Source: an uncultured Roseburia sp. (lineage in GTDB: Bacteria; Bacillota; Clostridia; Lachnospirales; Lachnospiraceae). From it: DNA of 35,791 nucleotides. The notes below the pieces were generated by a model. It did not search any database. It saw only the letters and a program-made list of their open reading frames with translations, and was not told the origin of the DNA. Numbering within the stretch: the stretch's first letter is position 1; each line of letters opens with the position of its first letter. Location of the stretch: assembly GCA_934309475.1 (NCBI GenBank), contig CAKRDK010000023.1, forward strand, positions 1 through 35,791, written 5' to 3'. Positions 6,954 through 14,902 of the stretch are shown here, one piece after another. Made by a program: the position numbers and the translations under genes.

Positions 6954-6997
6954 TTTGCGAATTTAAAGAAGGGAGCCGCCAATTGGCGGAGAACAAA

Positions 6998-8680
6998 ATG
7001 AATGGTTTAGTTATTGTGTTAATTGGTATTGTAGCATTAGGAGCCGGCTATCTGTTTTACGGACGCTGGCTTGCAAAGAAATGGGGCATTGACCCGGAGG
7101 CAAAGACACCGGCATATACCCATGAAGATGGAGAAGATTATGTACCGTCCTCAAAATTTACAGTATTTTCCCATCAGTTTTCATCAATCGCAGGTGCCGG
7201 CCCTGTCACGGGACCAATCCTTGCTTCCGTATTCGGATGGGTTCCGGTATTCCTGTGGCTGATTGTCGGAGGTCTGTTCTTCGGAGCTGTGCAGGATTTC
7301 GGTGCCCTGTACGCATCCGTGAAAAACGAAGGAAAATCGATGGGTATGATTATCGAGAAGTACATCGGTAAAACAGGAAGAAAACTTTTCATGTTATTCT
7401 GCTGGTTATTCACCCTGCTTGTAATTGCAGCATTTACAGATATGGTTGCAGGAACTTTTGTCGGAAAAGGGGTAGCAGATATGGCAGCGGAGACAAGTTA
7501 TGCAAACTCTGCAGCAGCATCCATTTCCATGCTTTTCATCGTTGTGGCAGTTATTTTCGGCGTGATTCAGAAACATGTAGGAAAAATGAACGAAGTCGTT
7601 CGTGCCGTCATCGCCATTGCACTTTTAGTTGTCATGTTTGCAGTCGGAATGAAACTTCCAATCTACGCAACAAAATCTGCATGGATTTACATTGTTATGG
7701 CATATTTATTCCTTGCATCTGTCATGCCAATGTGGCTTTTAATGCAGCCTAGAGATTACATGACAACCTTCATGCTTCTCGGCATGATTATCGGAGCAGT
7801 AGTCGGTGTTCTTGTTGCACACCCGACCATGCAGTTAAACGCATTTAATGGATTCAATGTAAATGATAGTTATATGTTCCCGACATTGTTTGTCACAATT
7901 GCCTGTGGTGCGGTATCCGGATTCCACAGCCTTGTATCTTCCGGAACATCCTCTAAGACCATCAGCAATGAAAAAGATATGCCGATGGTAGGTTACGGTG
8001 CCATGGTAGTAGAGTCCTTACTCGGTATCATTTCCTTAGTTGTTGTCGGAGCTGTTGCAGTCAATGGAACAAAACCGGACGGAACACCATTTTCTATTTT
8101 CTCCAGCGGTGTTGCAGGATTTTTAGAGAAACTTGGTCTTCCGGTACAGGTGGCAACCGTATTTATGACAATGTGTGTCTCTGCACTTGCATTGACATCT
8201 CTTGACTCCGTTGCAAGAATCGGACGTATGTCCTTCCAGGAACTGTTTTACGGAGATACGACAGATCCTGAGAAAATGCCGGTATGGCAGAGAGTATTGA
8301 CCAACAAATACTTTGCAACCGTGATTACCTTATTCTTTGGATACCTTTTGACGCTCGGTGGTTACAACAATGTATGGCCGTTATTCGGTTCTGCAAACCA
8401 GTTACTGGCAGCTTTGGTACTGATTGCACTTGCCGTATTCTTAAAGACGACCGGAAGAACCGGCTGGACACTTTACATTCCAATGTTTGTCATGTTAGCG
8501 GTTACTTTCACCGCACTGGTACAAAAGACGATTGCGCTTGTTTCTAACATGGTAAATGGCCAGGCAACCTTCTTAGTAGACGGCTTACAGTTCATTGTTG
8601 CAATTCTTTTAATGGTCCTTGGCGTGCTGGTTGCATTTAGCTGTCTGAAGAAATTATTTGGTAAAAAACAGGCAGAATAA
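6998..8680 (+). CDS. cstA: CstA-family peptide/pyruvate transporter (carbon starvation protein)
   Basis: A 560-residue multi-pass membrane protein with about 15 hydrophobic segments. CstA hallmarks include the N-terminal FYGRWLAKKWGID, FSSIAGAGPVTGP at about 62-74, and FHSLVSSGTSSKTISNEKD in the middle. The C-terminal five-helix CstA part is present. Characterised CstA/BtsT proteins take up peptides or pyruvate during starvation. It is shorter than E. coli CstA (about 700 residues), as usual for Firmicutes. ATG 6998 begins the conserved MNGLVIVLIG; upstream in-frame starts at 6893 and 6938 lie in the repeat block. The ribosome site GGCGGAG is unusual because it forms part of a palindrome (6976-6989). 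A T-box in the leader ties expression to uncharged tRNA, so peptide uptake under amino-acid shortage is the best reading. Confidence 0.93.
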   Translation: MNGLVIVLIGIVALGAGYLFYGRWLAKKWGIDPEAKTPAYTHEDGEDYVPSSKFTVFSHQFSSIAGAGPVTGPILASVFGWVPVFLWLIVGGLFFGAVQDFGALYASVKNEGKSMGMIIEKYIGKTGRKLFMLFCWLFTLLVIAAFTDMVAGTFVGKGVADMAAETSYANSAAASISMLFIVVAVIFGVIQKHVGKMNEVVRAVIAIALLVVMFAVGMKLPIYATKSAWIYIVMAYLFLASVMPMWLLMQPRDYMTTFMLLGMIIGAVVGVLVAHPTMQLNAFNGFNVNDSYMFPTLFVTIACGAVSGFHSLVSSGTSSKTISNEKDMPMVGYGAMVVESLLGIISLVVVGAVAVNGTKPDGTPFSIFSSGVAGFLEKLGLPVQVATVFMTMCVSALALTSLDSVARIGRMSFQELFYGDTTDPEKMPVWQRVLTNKYFATVITLFFGYLLTLGGYNNVWPLFGSANQLLAALVLIALAVFLKTTGRTGWTLYIPMFVMLAVTFTALVQKTIALVSNMVNGQATFLVDGLQFIVAILLMVLGVLVAFSCLKKLFGKKQAE

Positions 8681-8710
8681 TAAAGAAAACAAACAAATTA
8701 CAATTTGTAC

Positions 8711-8739
8711 TTTACAATATTAAGCTTATGGTATATAAT
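8711..8739 (+). promoter_or_regulatory. Promoter ahead of the opp operon leader
   Basis: TTTACA (8711-8716), a 17-base spacer and TATAAT (8734-8739). The start would be near 8746, only seven bases before the terminator hairpin at 8753. Transcripts would be about 50 bases unless they read through. Confidence 0.75.
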
Positions 8740-8752
8740 AAAGTCATGTTTA

Positions 8753-8797
8753 AAGTCACATACAAAGGTGTATGCTTTGTGTGTGGCTTATTTTTTT
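8753..8797 (+). terminator. Terminator between cstA and oppB
   Basis: A 15-bp stem (8753-8767 with 8775-8789, three G-T pairs), a GTGTATG loop and TTTTTTT at 8791-8797. It ends cstA mRNA. Because a promoter lies just upstream, it may also act as an attenuator for opp. Confidence 0.92.
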
Positions 8798-8903
8798 GCC
8801 CTAAAACTTCAATGGGTTAAAGTTATATAGTTGCATAATATCATAGCGATATAGCGGCGAAGAACGGGAGAGAAAAGAAAAAAGAAATGAGGAGTGAACA
8901 AAA

Positions 8904-9815
8904 GTGGGAAAGTACATTGTGAAACGAATTATACTGGCAATTGTTTCTATCATTATTGTCAGTGCCATTGCATTTTTTGCAATGAATGCAATACCGGGAG
9001 GACCGTTTAACAAGGAAAAAGCAAGCTCACCGGCGGTTGTGGCAGCACTGGAGGAACGTTATAACTTAGATAAACCGGTAGGCGAGCAGTATCTGCTATA
9101 CATGAACAATCTGCTTCACGGTGATTGGGGCGTCAGTCTGAAATCAGGTCGTGATATCTGGAGCGATATGTGGATGCGTTTCGGTGTCTCTGCGAAACTT
9201 GGTGGAACAGCAGCGATTGTGGCAATTATTGTGGGAATTGTTCTTGGAAGTATCGCAGGTCTGACAAGAAACCGGTGGCCGGACCGATTGATTGTGTTTT
9301 TCACAACACTCGGAACGGCGATGCCATCCTTCGTGCTGGCAACCCTGTTGTTGCTAGTCTTTTGCTTAAAGCTTGGCTGGGCGCCGGTATACAGTTCCGC
9401 CAATCCGAATTATGTATTGCCGATTATCGCATTGAGCGTATATCCGATGGCATACATCACAAGATTGACGAAGACGAGTATGCTGGATGCGTTAAATCAG
9501 GATTACATCAGAACAGCAAATGCAAAAGGTGTTGCGCGCTGGAAAGTTATTTTTAAACATGCACTTCGAAATGCATTGATTCCTGTAATTACATATGTGG
9601 GACCAATGGTAGCCTATATTCTTACCGGCTCCATGGTAGTGGAGAGCATCTTCACGATTGGCGGTCTGGGTTCCTCGTTTGTAACAAGCATTACCAACCG
9701 TGATTACACAACAATCATGGCGACAACGATTTTTCTTGCGGTCTTAATGGTAATTGCAAATCTTCTGACAGATATTGCATACAAGCTGGTAGATCCGCGG
9801 ATTACTCTGGAATAA
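8904..9815 (+). CDS. oppB: Oligopeptide ABC transporter permease OppB
   Basis: A 303-residue inner-membrane permease of the Opp/Dpp/Nik family. It starts with MGKYIVKRIILAIVSIIIVS, a long first helix, then an external loop and five further helices. The cytoplasmic coupling loop with the EAA-type motif is at about 195-230 (QDYIRTANAKGVARWKVIFK, then HALRNALIPVIT). The GTG start is supported by GAGGAG (8889-8894) nine bases upstream and by the family N-terminus. It is the first gene of a five-gene peptide import operon in which OppB and OppC form the channel. The oppC start lies 24 bases further on. Confidence 0.95.
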   Translation: MGKYIVKRIILAIVSIIIVSAIAFFAMNAIPGGPFNKEKASSPAVVAALEERYNLDKPVGEQYLLYMNNLLHGDWGVSLKSGRDIWSDMWMRFGVSAKLGGTAAIVAIIVGIVLGSIAGLTRNRWPDRLIVFFTTLGTAMPSFVLATLLLLVFCLKLGWAPVYSSANPNYVLPIIALSVYPMAYITRLTKTSMLDALNQDYIRTANAKGVARWKVIFKHALRNALIPVITYVGPMVAYILTGSMVVESIFTIGGLGSSFVTSITNRDYTTIMATTIFLAVLMVIANLLTDIAYKLVDPRITLE

Positions 9816-9839
9816 CGTGTAGAAGAGGAGCAACAGAAC

Positions 9840-10931
9840 ATGGCAGTAAGTGAAAATAAAAAAATGAAACGGCAGTATTTGTCGTCACAGATAGATTTAT
9901 CAAAATTCAGTCAGGCAAATTTTGAAGCCGCGACAGAAGAAGAGAAAAAGCAGCAGGATGTAATGGGAGAGTCCACGACCTTTTTCAAAGACGGTATGCG
10001 CCGCCTGCGTAAGAATCCGTTTGCAATGGGAAGCATTGTGGTGCTGGCATTGATTTTAATTATCATCATCTTTGCACCGCACATTGTCCCATATCATTAT
10101 GACCAGATTATCAGCGTCAATGGGGTACGAGACAAGAGTGCAGCAAACCTTGGTCCATTTGAGTATTCCAAACTGGAACAGAAATATATGGATGAGACTG
10201 GAGACAAGCTGTTCCCTCATATATTCGGAACCGACAGTTTGAGCCGTGATTATTTTATTCGTGTGGTTTACGGTACGAGAGTCAGCCTCTCTATCGGTGT
10301 AGTTGCATCTATCATGGTATTGGTAATCGGTCTGGTTTATGGTTCTATCGCAGGTTACTTTGGTGGAATGGTCGACTTGATTATGATGCGAATTGTGGAT
10401 ATCATCTATTCCCTTCCGGATATGTTGTTGATTATTTTATTATCCGTTGTATTAGATGGTGTATTGGAAGGTGCCTTGGTCGGAACCGTTTTCTCACGGC
10501 TTGGAACGAATATGATTTCCATGTTTGTGGTGTTTGCCCTGCTCTACTGGGTAGGAATGGCACGATTGATTCGAGGACAGATTCTTTCCATTAAAAATAA
10601 TGAGTATGTTCTTGCAGCACAGTGTATCGGAACGCCGAATCGCAAGATTTTAAGCAGACACATTATTCCGAATTGTCTCTCCGTTATTATCATCACAACG
10701 GCATTACAGATTCCGAGTGCGATTTTTACAGAAAGTTATTTGAGCTTCCTTGGTTTAGGAGTTGCGGCACCGCTTGCTTCGCTTGGTTCGCTCGCAAATG
10801 ACGCGCGTTCCGGTATGCAGTCCTATCCGGTGAAATTGGTAATTCCGGCAGTTGCCATCTGTCTGATTGTGCTGGCACTGAATCTGTTAGGAGACGGTCT
10901 GAGGGATGCGTTTGATTCCAAATTGAAATAA
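9840..10931 (+). CDS. oppC: Oligopeptide ABC transporter permease OppC
   Basis: A 363-residue partner of OppB. About 60 cytoplasmic residues (charged, Gln/Glu/Lys-rich) come first, then the OppC N-terminal helix (FAMGSIVVLALILIIIIFAP) and a large external loop with HIFGTDSLSRDYFIRVVYGTR, which is diagnostic for OppC/DppC. The C-terminal permease domain contains the coupling motif NEYVLAAQCIGTPNRKILSR and ends with LGDGLRDAFDSKLK, the usual family end. Length is above the roughly 300-residue norm because of the N-terminal tail. GAGGAG lies ten bases before the ATG. Confidence 0.95.
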   Translation: MAVSENKKMKRQYLSSQIDLSKFSQANFEAATEEEKKQQDVMGESTTFFKDGMRRLRKNPFAMGSIVVLALILIIIIFAPHIVPYHYDQIISVNGVRDKSAANLGPFEYSKLEQKYMDETGDKLFPHIFGTDSLSRDYFIRVVYGTRVSLSIGVVASIMVLVIGLVYGSIAGYFGGMVDLIMMRIVDIIYSLPDMLLIILLSVVLDGVLEGALVGTVFSRLGTNMISMFVVFALLYWVGMARLIRGQILSIKNNEYVLAAQCIGTPNRKILSRHIIPNCLSVIIITTALQIPSAIFTESYLSFLGLGVAAPLASLGSLANDARSGMQSYPVKLVIPAVAICLIVLALNLLGDGLRDAFDSKLK

Positions 10932-10947
10932 GGAAGGTTATAGATAC

Positions 10948-11961
10948 ATGAGCAAAGAAAATGAGTACATATTAGAAGTAGAAAATCTACATACCAGTTT
11001 TTTTACAGATGCAGGGGAAGTTCGTGCGGTCAACGGCGTTTCGTTTCGCCTTGAGCCGGGAAAAACGTTAGGAATTGTAGGAGAATCCGGTTCCGGAAAA
11101 TCTGTAACTGCATATTCCATCATGCAGATTCTGGCGGAGACAGGACGAATCACAGAGGGTGCCGTAAGATACCGTGGCGAGGATATTACTAAATGGAACA
11201 AAAAGCAGATGCAGAAATTCCGTGGCGAGAAATGTTCCATTATTTTTCAGGACCCGATGACAAGCCTGAATCCGGTTTTTACCGTAGGAAATCAGTTGGA
11301 GGAAGCAATTTTATTACATACTGATAAAAACAGGAAAGAGGCAAAGGAACGTGCGATTGAGATGCTGACCCTAGTTGGGGTAAATGAGCCGGAGAGCCGT
11401 GTCAAACAGTATCCACATGAACTTTCCGGTGGTATGCGCCAGCGTGTCATGATTGCGATGGCATTGGCATGTGAGCCGGATATTCTGATTGCGGATGAAC
11501 CAACTACAGCACTCGATGTAACAATTCAGGCACAGATTCTGGAGCTGATGCAGGATTTACAGAAAAAGCTTGGAATGGCGATTATCATGGTAACACATGA
11601 TTTAGGTGTCATTGCCAGCATGTGCGATGAGATTATGGTCATGTACGGTGGCCGTGTCTGCGAACGTGGAACGGCGGACGATATTTTTTACAGACCGGCA
11701 CATGAATATACAAAAGGCTTATTACGGTCGATTCCAAAAAGCGACAACATGAATGAAAAATTAGTGCCAATTGGCGGAACGCCAATCAATCTTTTGAATA
11801 TGCCGAAGGGATGCGCATTCTGCCCGCGGTGTGATGCAGCGATGAAGATTTGTCTGAGCACACAGCCGGAAGAAATGCGGATTAGTGACACACATTTGGC
11901 GAGCTGCTGGATGAATGTGAGAGAATATTACGAGGCACAGGAGGAGAAAGCAGATGAATGA
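10948..11961 (+). CDS. oppD: Oligopeptide ABC transporter ATP-binding protein OppD
   Basis: A 337-residue cytoplasmic ATPase that powers peptide import as a heterodimer with OppF. Walker A GESGSGKS is at 45-52. The Q-loop region is FQDPMTSLNP, the ABC signature is LSGGMRQR, and Walker B with the catalytic Glu and D-loop is ILIADEPTTALD. The H-loop is VTHDLG. The C-terminal oligopeptide-transporter extension holds clustered Cys residues (CAFCPRC, later C and C), which is usual for this subfamily. It begins 16 bases after oppC and overlaps oppF by 8 bases. Confidence 0.96.
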   Translation: MSKENEYILEVENLHTSFFTDAGEVRAVNGVSFRLEPGKTLGIVGESGSGKSVTAYSIMQILAETGRITEGAVRYRGEDITKWNKKQMQKFRGEKCSIIFQDPMTSLNPVFTVGNQLEEAILLHTDKNRKEAKERAIEMLTLVGVNEPESRVKQYPHELSGGMRQRVMIAMALACEPDILIADEPTTALDVTIQAQILELMQDLQKKLGMAIIMVTHDLGVIASMCDEIMVMYGGRVCERGTADDIFYRPAHEYTKGLLRSIPKSDNMNEKLVPIGGTPINLLNMPKGCAFCPRCDAAMKICLSTQPEEMRISDTHLASCWMNVREYYEAQEEKADE

Positions 11962-12934
11962 TGAAAAATACCTTCTGGAGGTAAGCCATTTAAAACAATA
12001 TTTTCCGGTGAGAAGAGGATTCCACAAGATTCCGTTAAAAGCGGTCGACGATATCTCGTTTGCCATCAAACCGGGCGAGACACTTGGTCTTGTGGGCGAG
12101 TCAGGATGTGGTAAGACCACAGTGGGACGTACGCTGCTCCGTCTTTACCAGCCGACGGCAGGACGCATTGTGTTTGACGGAAATGTCTTATTTGACAGTG
12201 AAAAGAAAATTGACGTCGACATGCTTCCATACCGTAAACAGATGCAGATGGTATTTCAGGACCCATATTCATCCCTGAATCCGCGTATGACGGTCGAGGA
12301 CATCATCGGTGAGCCGCTGGATGTTCACAAGCTTTACAGCAGTAAAAAAGAACGTCGTGAAAAAATCCTTGAACTTATGGATTTAGTTGGATTGAATGCA
12401 GAACATGCGATGCGTTACGCACACGAATTTTCCGGTGGACAGAGACAGCGAATCGGAATTGCACGTGCCCTTGCCGTGAATCCGAAATTCATCGTCTGTG
12501 ATGAGCCGGTATCGGCACTTGACGTATCCATCCAGGCACAGGTTGTCAACATGTTTGAAGAACTTCAGGAAAAACTTGGAGTGGCTTATCTGTTTATCGC
12601 GCATGACCTTTTAGTTGTGCATCATATATCAGACAGAATTGCTGTCATGTACCTTGGAAAGATGATGGAGATTGCAGAGGCGGACGAGCTGAACAATAAT
12701 CCGATTCATCCATATACGTTAAGTCTGTTATCGGCGGTTCCGATTCCGGACCCTGAGACAGCAAGAAAAAGCAAACGTATTGTTTTGGAGGGAGATGTAC
12801 CATCTCCGTTAAATATGCCGAGCGGATGCCCGTTCCGGACAAGATGCAGATATGCAACAGAACAGTGTGCAGCCGAGATGCCGCCACTGACAGACCGCGG
12901 GGATGGTCATTTTGTTGCCTGCTGGAACAAATAA
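11954..12934 (+). CDS. oppF: Oligopeptide ABC transporter ATP-binding protein OppF
   Basis: A 326-residue ATPase, partner of OppD. Walker A GESGCGKT is at 48-55, followed by FQDPYSSLNPRM (Q-loop), FSGGQRQRIGIARAL (signature), FIVCDEPVSALD (Walker B) and IAHDL (H-loop). The C-terminal oligopeptide extension keeps the CPFRTRC...C pattern. The start ATGAATGA overlaps the oppD stop, and GGAG lies about 8 bases upstream, so the two ATPases are translationally coupled. This fits equal stoichiometry. Confidence 0.96.
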   Translation: MNDEKYLLEVSHLKQYFPVRRGFHKIPLKAVDDISFAIKPGETLGLVGESGCGKTTVGRTLLRLYQPTAGRIVFDGNVLFDSEKKIDVDMLPYRKQMQMVFQDPYSSLNPRMTVEDIIGEPLDVHKLYSSKKERREKILELMDLVGLNAEHAMRYAHEFSGGQRQRIGIARALAVNPKFIVCDEPVSALDVSIQAQVVNMFEELQEKLGVAYLFIAHDLLVVHHISDRIAVMYLGKMMEIAEADELNNNPIHPYTLSLLSAVPIPDPETARKSKRIVLEGDVPSPLNMPSGCPFRTRCRYATEQCAAEMPPLTDRGDGHFVACWNK

Positions 12935-12952
12935 AATCATTCAGGTTTCTGT

Positions 12953-12967
12953 CACACGCAAGGTGTG
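12953..12967 (+). other. Small hairpin in the oppF-oppA gap
   Basis: CACAC (12953-12957) and GTGTG (12963-12967) around GCAAG, 36 bases before the oppA ATG. It has no T-run. Hairpins at this place often protect the binding-protein mRNA, which is needed in excess over the permease, but here that role is inference. Confidence 0.35.
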
Positions 12968-13003
12968 TAGAACATACATCAATTTATGTAGGAGGAAAAA
13001 ATT

Positions 13004-14725
13004 ATGAAAAAATTGGTAGCAACCTTATTAGTTGCATCGATGGGACTTGGTCTTGCAGCCTGTGGTTCTTCAGGAAGCACAACAGGATCTAACGCTGCAG
13101 GAACAGAAGCAGGAGCAACTACAACAGCAACAAACGGAGACACAGACGTATTGAGAATTAACATGGCAAGTGAGCCGGATTATCTTGATCCACAGCTTAA
13201 CAGCTCTGTAGATGGTGGCTGTCTTGCGGTAAACTCTTTCGTAGGTCTTTACACATATGACGCAAATGGGGATCTTGTTCCTGCATTGGGAGAAGCAACT
13301 GTTTCAGATGACGGACTTACATACACATTCGCTATGATTGAGTCAAAATGGAGTAACGGTGATGAACTGACAGCAAATGATTTTGTATACAGCTGGAACC
13401 GTGCTGTTGCAGACGAGACAGCAGCAGATTATGCATATCTTTTTGATATTATCGCAAGAAATGACGATGGAAGCCTTGCAGTGGAAGCAACAGATGATTA
13501 CACACTTGTAGTTACACTGAACAATCCATGTCCATATTTCCTTGACCTTTGTGCATTTGCAACATTCTATCCGGTACATCAGGCAAGCGTAGAGGCAGCG
13601 GATCCGGATGGAACCAACCCTGGTGCATGGGCACAGGAAGCAGGTTTTGTATGTAACGGTGCTTACACATTGGATTCATGGTCACATGATGAGAGCATGG
13701 TTTATGTGAAAAACCCGAATTACTATGATGCAGACAATGTAACAATGGACAGCCTTGAATTCATGTTAAGTGCAGACGATACAGCAACCTATGCAGCATA
13801 CAACAACGGAGACCTTGACTTTATCGATTCTGTTCCGGCAGACGAGACTGCTACAGCGATGCAGAGCGATGAATTCCACATCATTGACCAGCTTGGTACC
13901 TATTATGTCGGATTTAACGTAAATGATTCCATGTTCGATGGAAAAACTCCGGAACAGGCAGCCAAGATGCGTGAAGCAATCAGCTTATTAATCGACCGTC
14001 AGTACATCGTAGACAACATTGCACAGACAGGACAGGTTGTAGCAGACAGCTTTATCCCGGCCGGAATGGCAGATGGTAACGGCGGAGAATACAAGACAGC
14101 AGATGTTTCTTACTATGATGCAACTACAACAGGTGCAGGAAATGTAGACGAAGCAATGGCACTGTTAGAGGATGCAGGATATACCTTTACAGACAACGGC
14201 GACGGAAGCTATGCAATCTCACCGGCTCTTGGTTTTGAATATGTAATCAATGAGAACACAGCTCATCAGCAGGTTGCAGAAGCAATTCAGGCTGACCTTG
14301 CCCTTGTTGGAATTGAAGTATCCATCAAGACAGAAGACTGGAATGTATTCTTAGATGACAGAAAAAATGGTAACTTCGGTGTAGCAAGAGAAGGATGGGT
14401 TGCAGATTACGATGACCCAAGTAACATGTTAGAAATCTTCATTTCCACATCAGGAAACAACGACATGCAGTTAGGAAAAGATGCAACATCATCTGCACCA
14501 CAGAACTGGGATGAATATGACGCACTCTGCGAACAGATTCGTACCACAGCAGATTTCGCATCCCGTGTAGACTTAATGCATGAAGCAGAAGACATGTTAA
14601 TGGATACATGGGCTGTCGTTCCACTCTACTACTACAACGATGTATATATGCAGAAATCAAATGTAGATGGAATTTATGCTACTGTAACAGGAATGAAATA
14701 TTTCATGTACGCAACAAAGAACTAA
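13004..14725 (+). CDS. oppA: Oligopeptide ABC transporter substrate-binding lipoprotein OppA
   Basis: A 573-residue extracellular lipoprotein that captures peptides for OppBCDF. The signal peptide MKKLVATLLVASMGLGLAAC carries a lipobox with Cys20 as the lipidation site. A Ser/Thr/Gly/Ala-rich linker to about residue 47 follows. The mature part opens with LRINMASEPDYLDPQLNSS, the characteristic start of SBP family 5, and contains EATVSDDGLTYTF, VYVKNPNYYDADNV and a C-terminal half with the EGWVADYDDPSNMLEIF element. It is the last gene of the operon, 69 bases after oppF, with a strong AGGAGG (12990-12995). Its codon choice suggests high expression. A terminator follows at 14753. Confidence 0.95.
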   Translation: MKKLVATLLVASMGLGLAACGSSGSTTGSNAAGTEAGATTTATNGDTDVLRINMASEPDYLDPQLNSSVDGGCLAVNSFVGLYTYDANGDLVPALGEATVSDDGLTYTFAMIESKWSNGDELTANDFVYSWNRAVADETAADYAYLFDIIARNDDGSLAVEATDDYTLVVTLNNPCPYFLDLCAFATFYPVHQASVEAADPDGTNPGAWAQEAGFVCNGAYTLDSWSHDESMVYVKNPNYYDADNVTMDSLEFMLSADDTATYAAYNNGDLDFIDSVPADETATAMQSDEFHIIDQLGTYYVGFNVNDSMFDGKTPEQAAKMREAISLLIDRQYIVDNIAQTGQVVADSFIPAGMADGNGGEYKTADVSYYDATTTGAGNVDEAMALLEDAGYTFTDNGDGSYAISPALGFEYVINENTAHQQVAEAIQADLALVGIEVSIKTEDWNVFLDDRKNGNFGVAREGWVADYDDPSNMLEIFISTSGNNDMQLGKDATSSAPQNWDEYDALCEQIRTTADFASRVDLMHEAEDMLMDTWAVVPLYYYNDVYMQKSNVDGIYATVTGMKYFMYATKN

Positions 14726-14752
14726 TCAAAAGAGCACATTATAATAAGAAGA

Positions 14753-14790
14753 AACAGCCATGCACTGTACCGGTGTGTGGCTGTTTTTTT
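14753..14790 (+). terminator. Terminator of the opp operon
   Basis: A 13-bp stem (14753-14765 with 14773-14785, two G-T pairs), a 7-base loop and a T-run to 14790. Confidence 0.93.
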
Positions 14791-14807
14791 GTGTAATTAG
14801 GAAACTT
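14791..14807 (+). repeat. Dispersed terminator-suffix repeat, copy C
   Basis: GTGTAATTAGGAAACTT begins on the base after the opp terminator U-tract. It has one extra T compared with copies A, B and D. The right half of the palindrome is not preserved. Confidence 0.6.
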
Positions 14808-14841
14808 ACCGAAAGCAATCACATTTTATCAAGAAAAATCC

Positions 14842-14870
14842 TTGAGTACCTGGGACAAAGGTATTACAAT
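14842..14870 (+). promoter_or_regulatory. Candidate promoter of the chemoreceptor gene at 14903
   Basis: TTGAGT (14842-14847), a 17-base spacer and TACAAT (14865-14870). The predicted start near 14877 leaves a 26-base leader. I saw no sigma-D-type motility promoter here. Confidence 0.6.
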
Positions 14871-14902
14871 AAGGGAAAGAAAACACGAGAAAGGAAGAAA
14901 AA

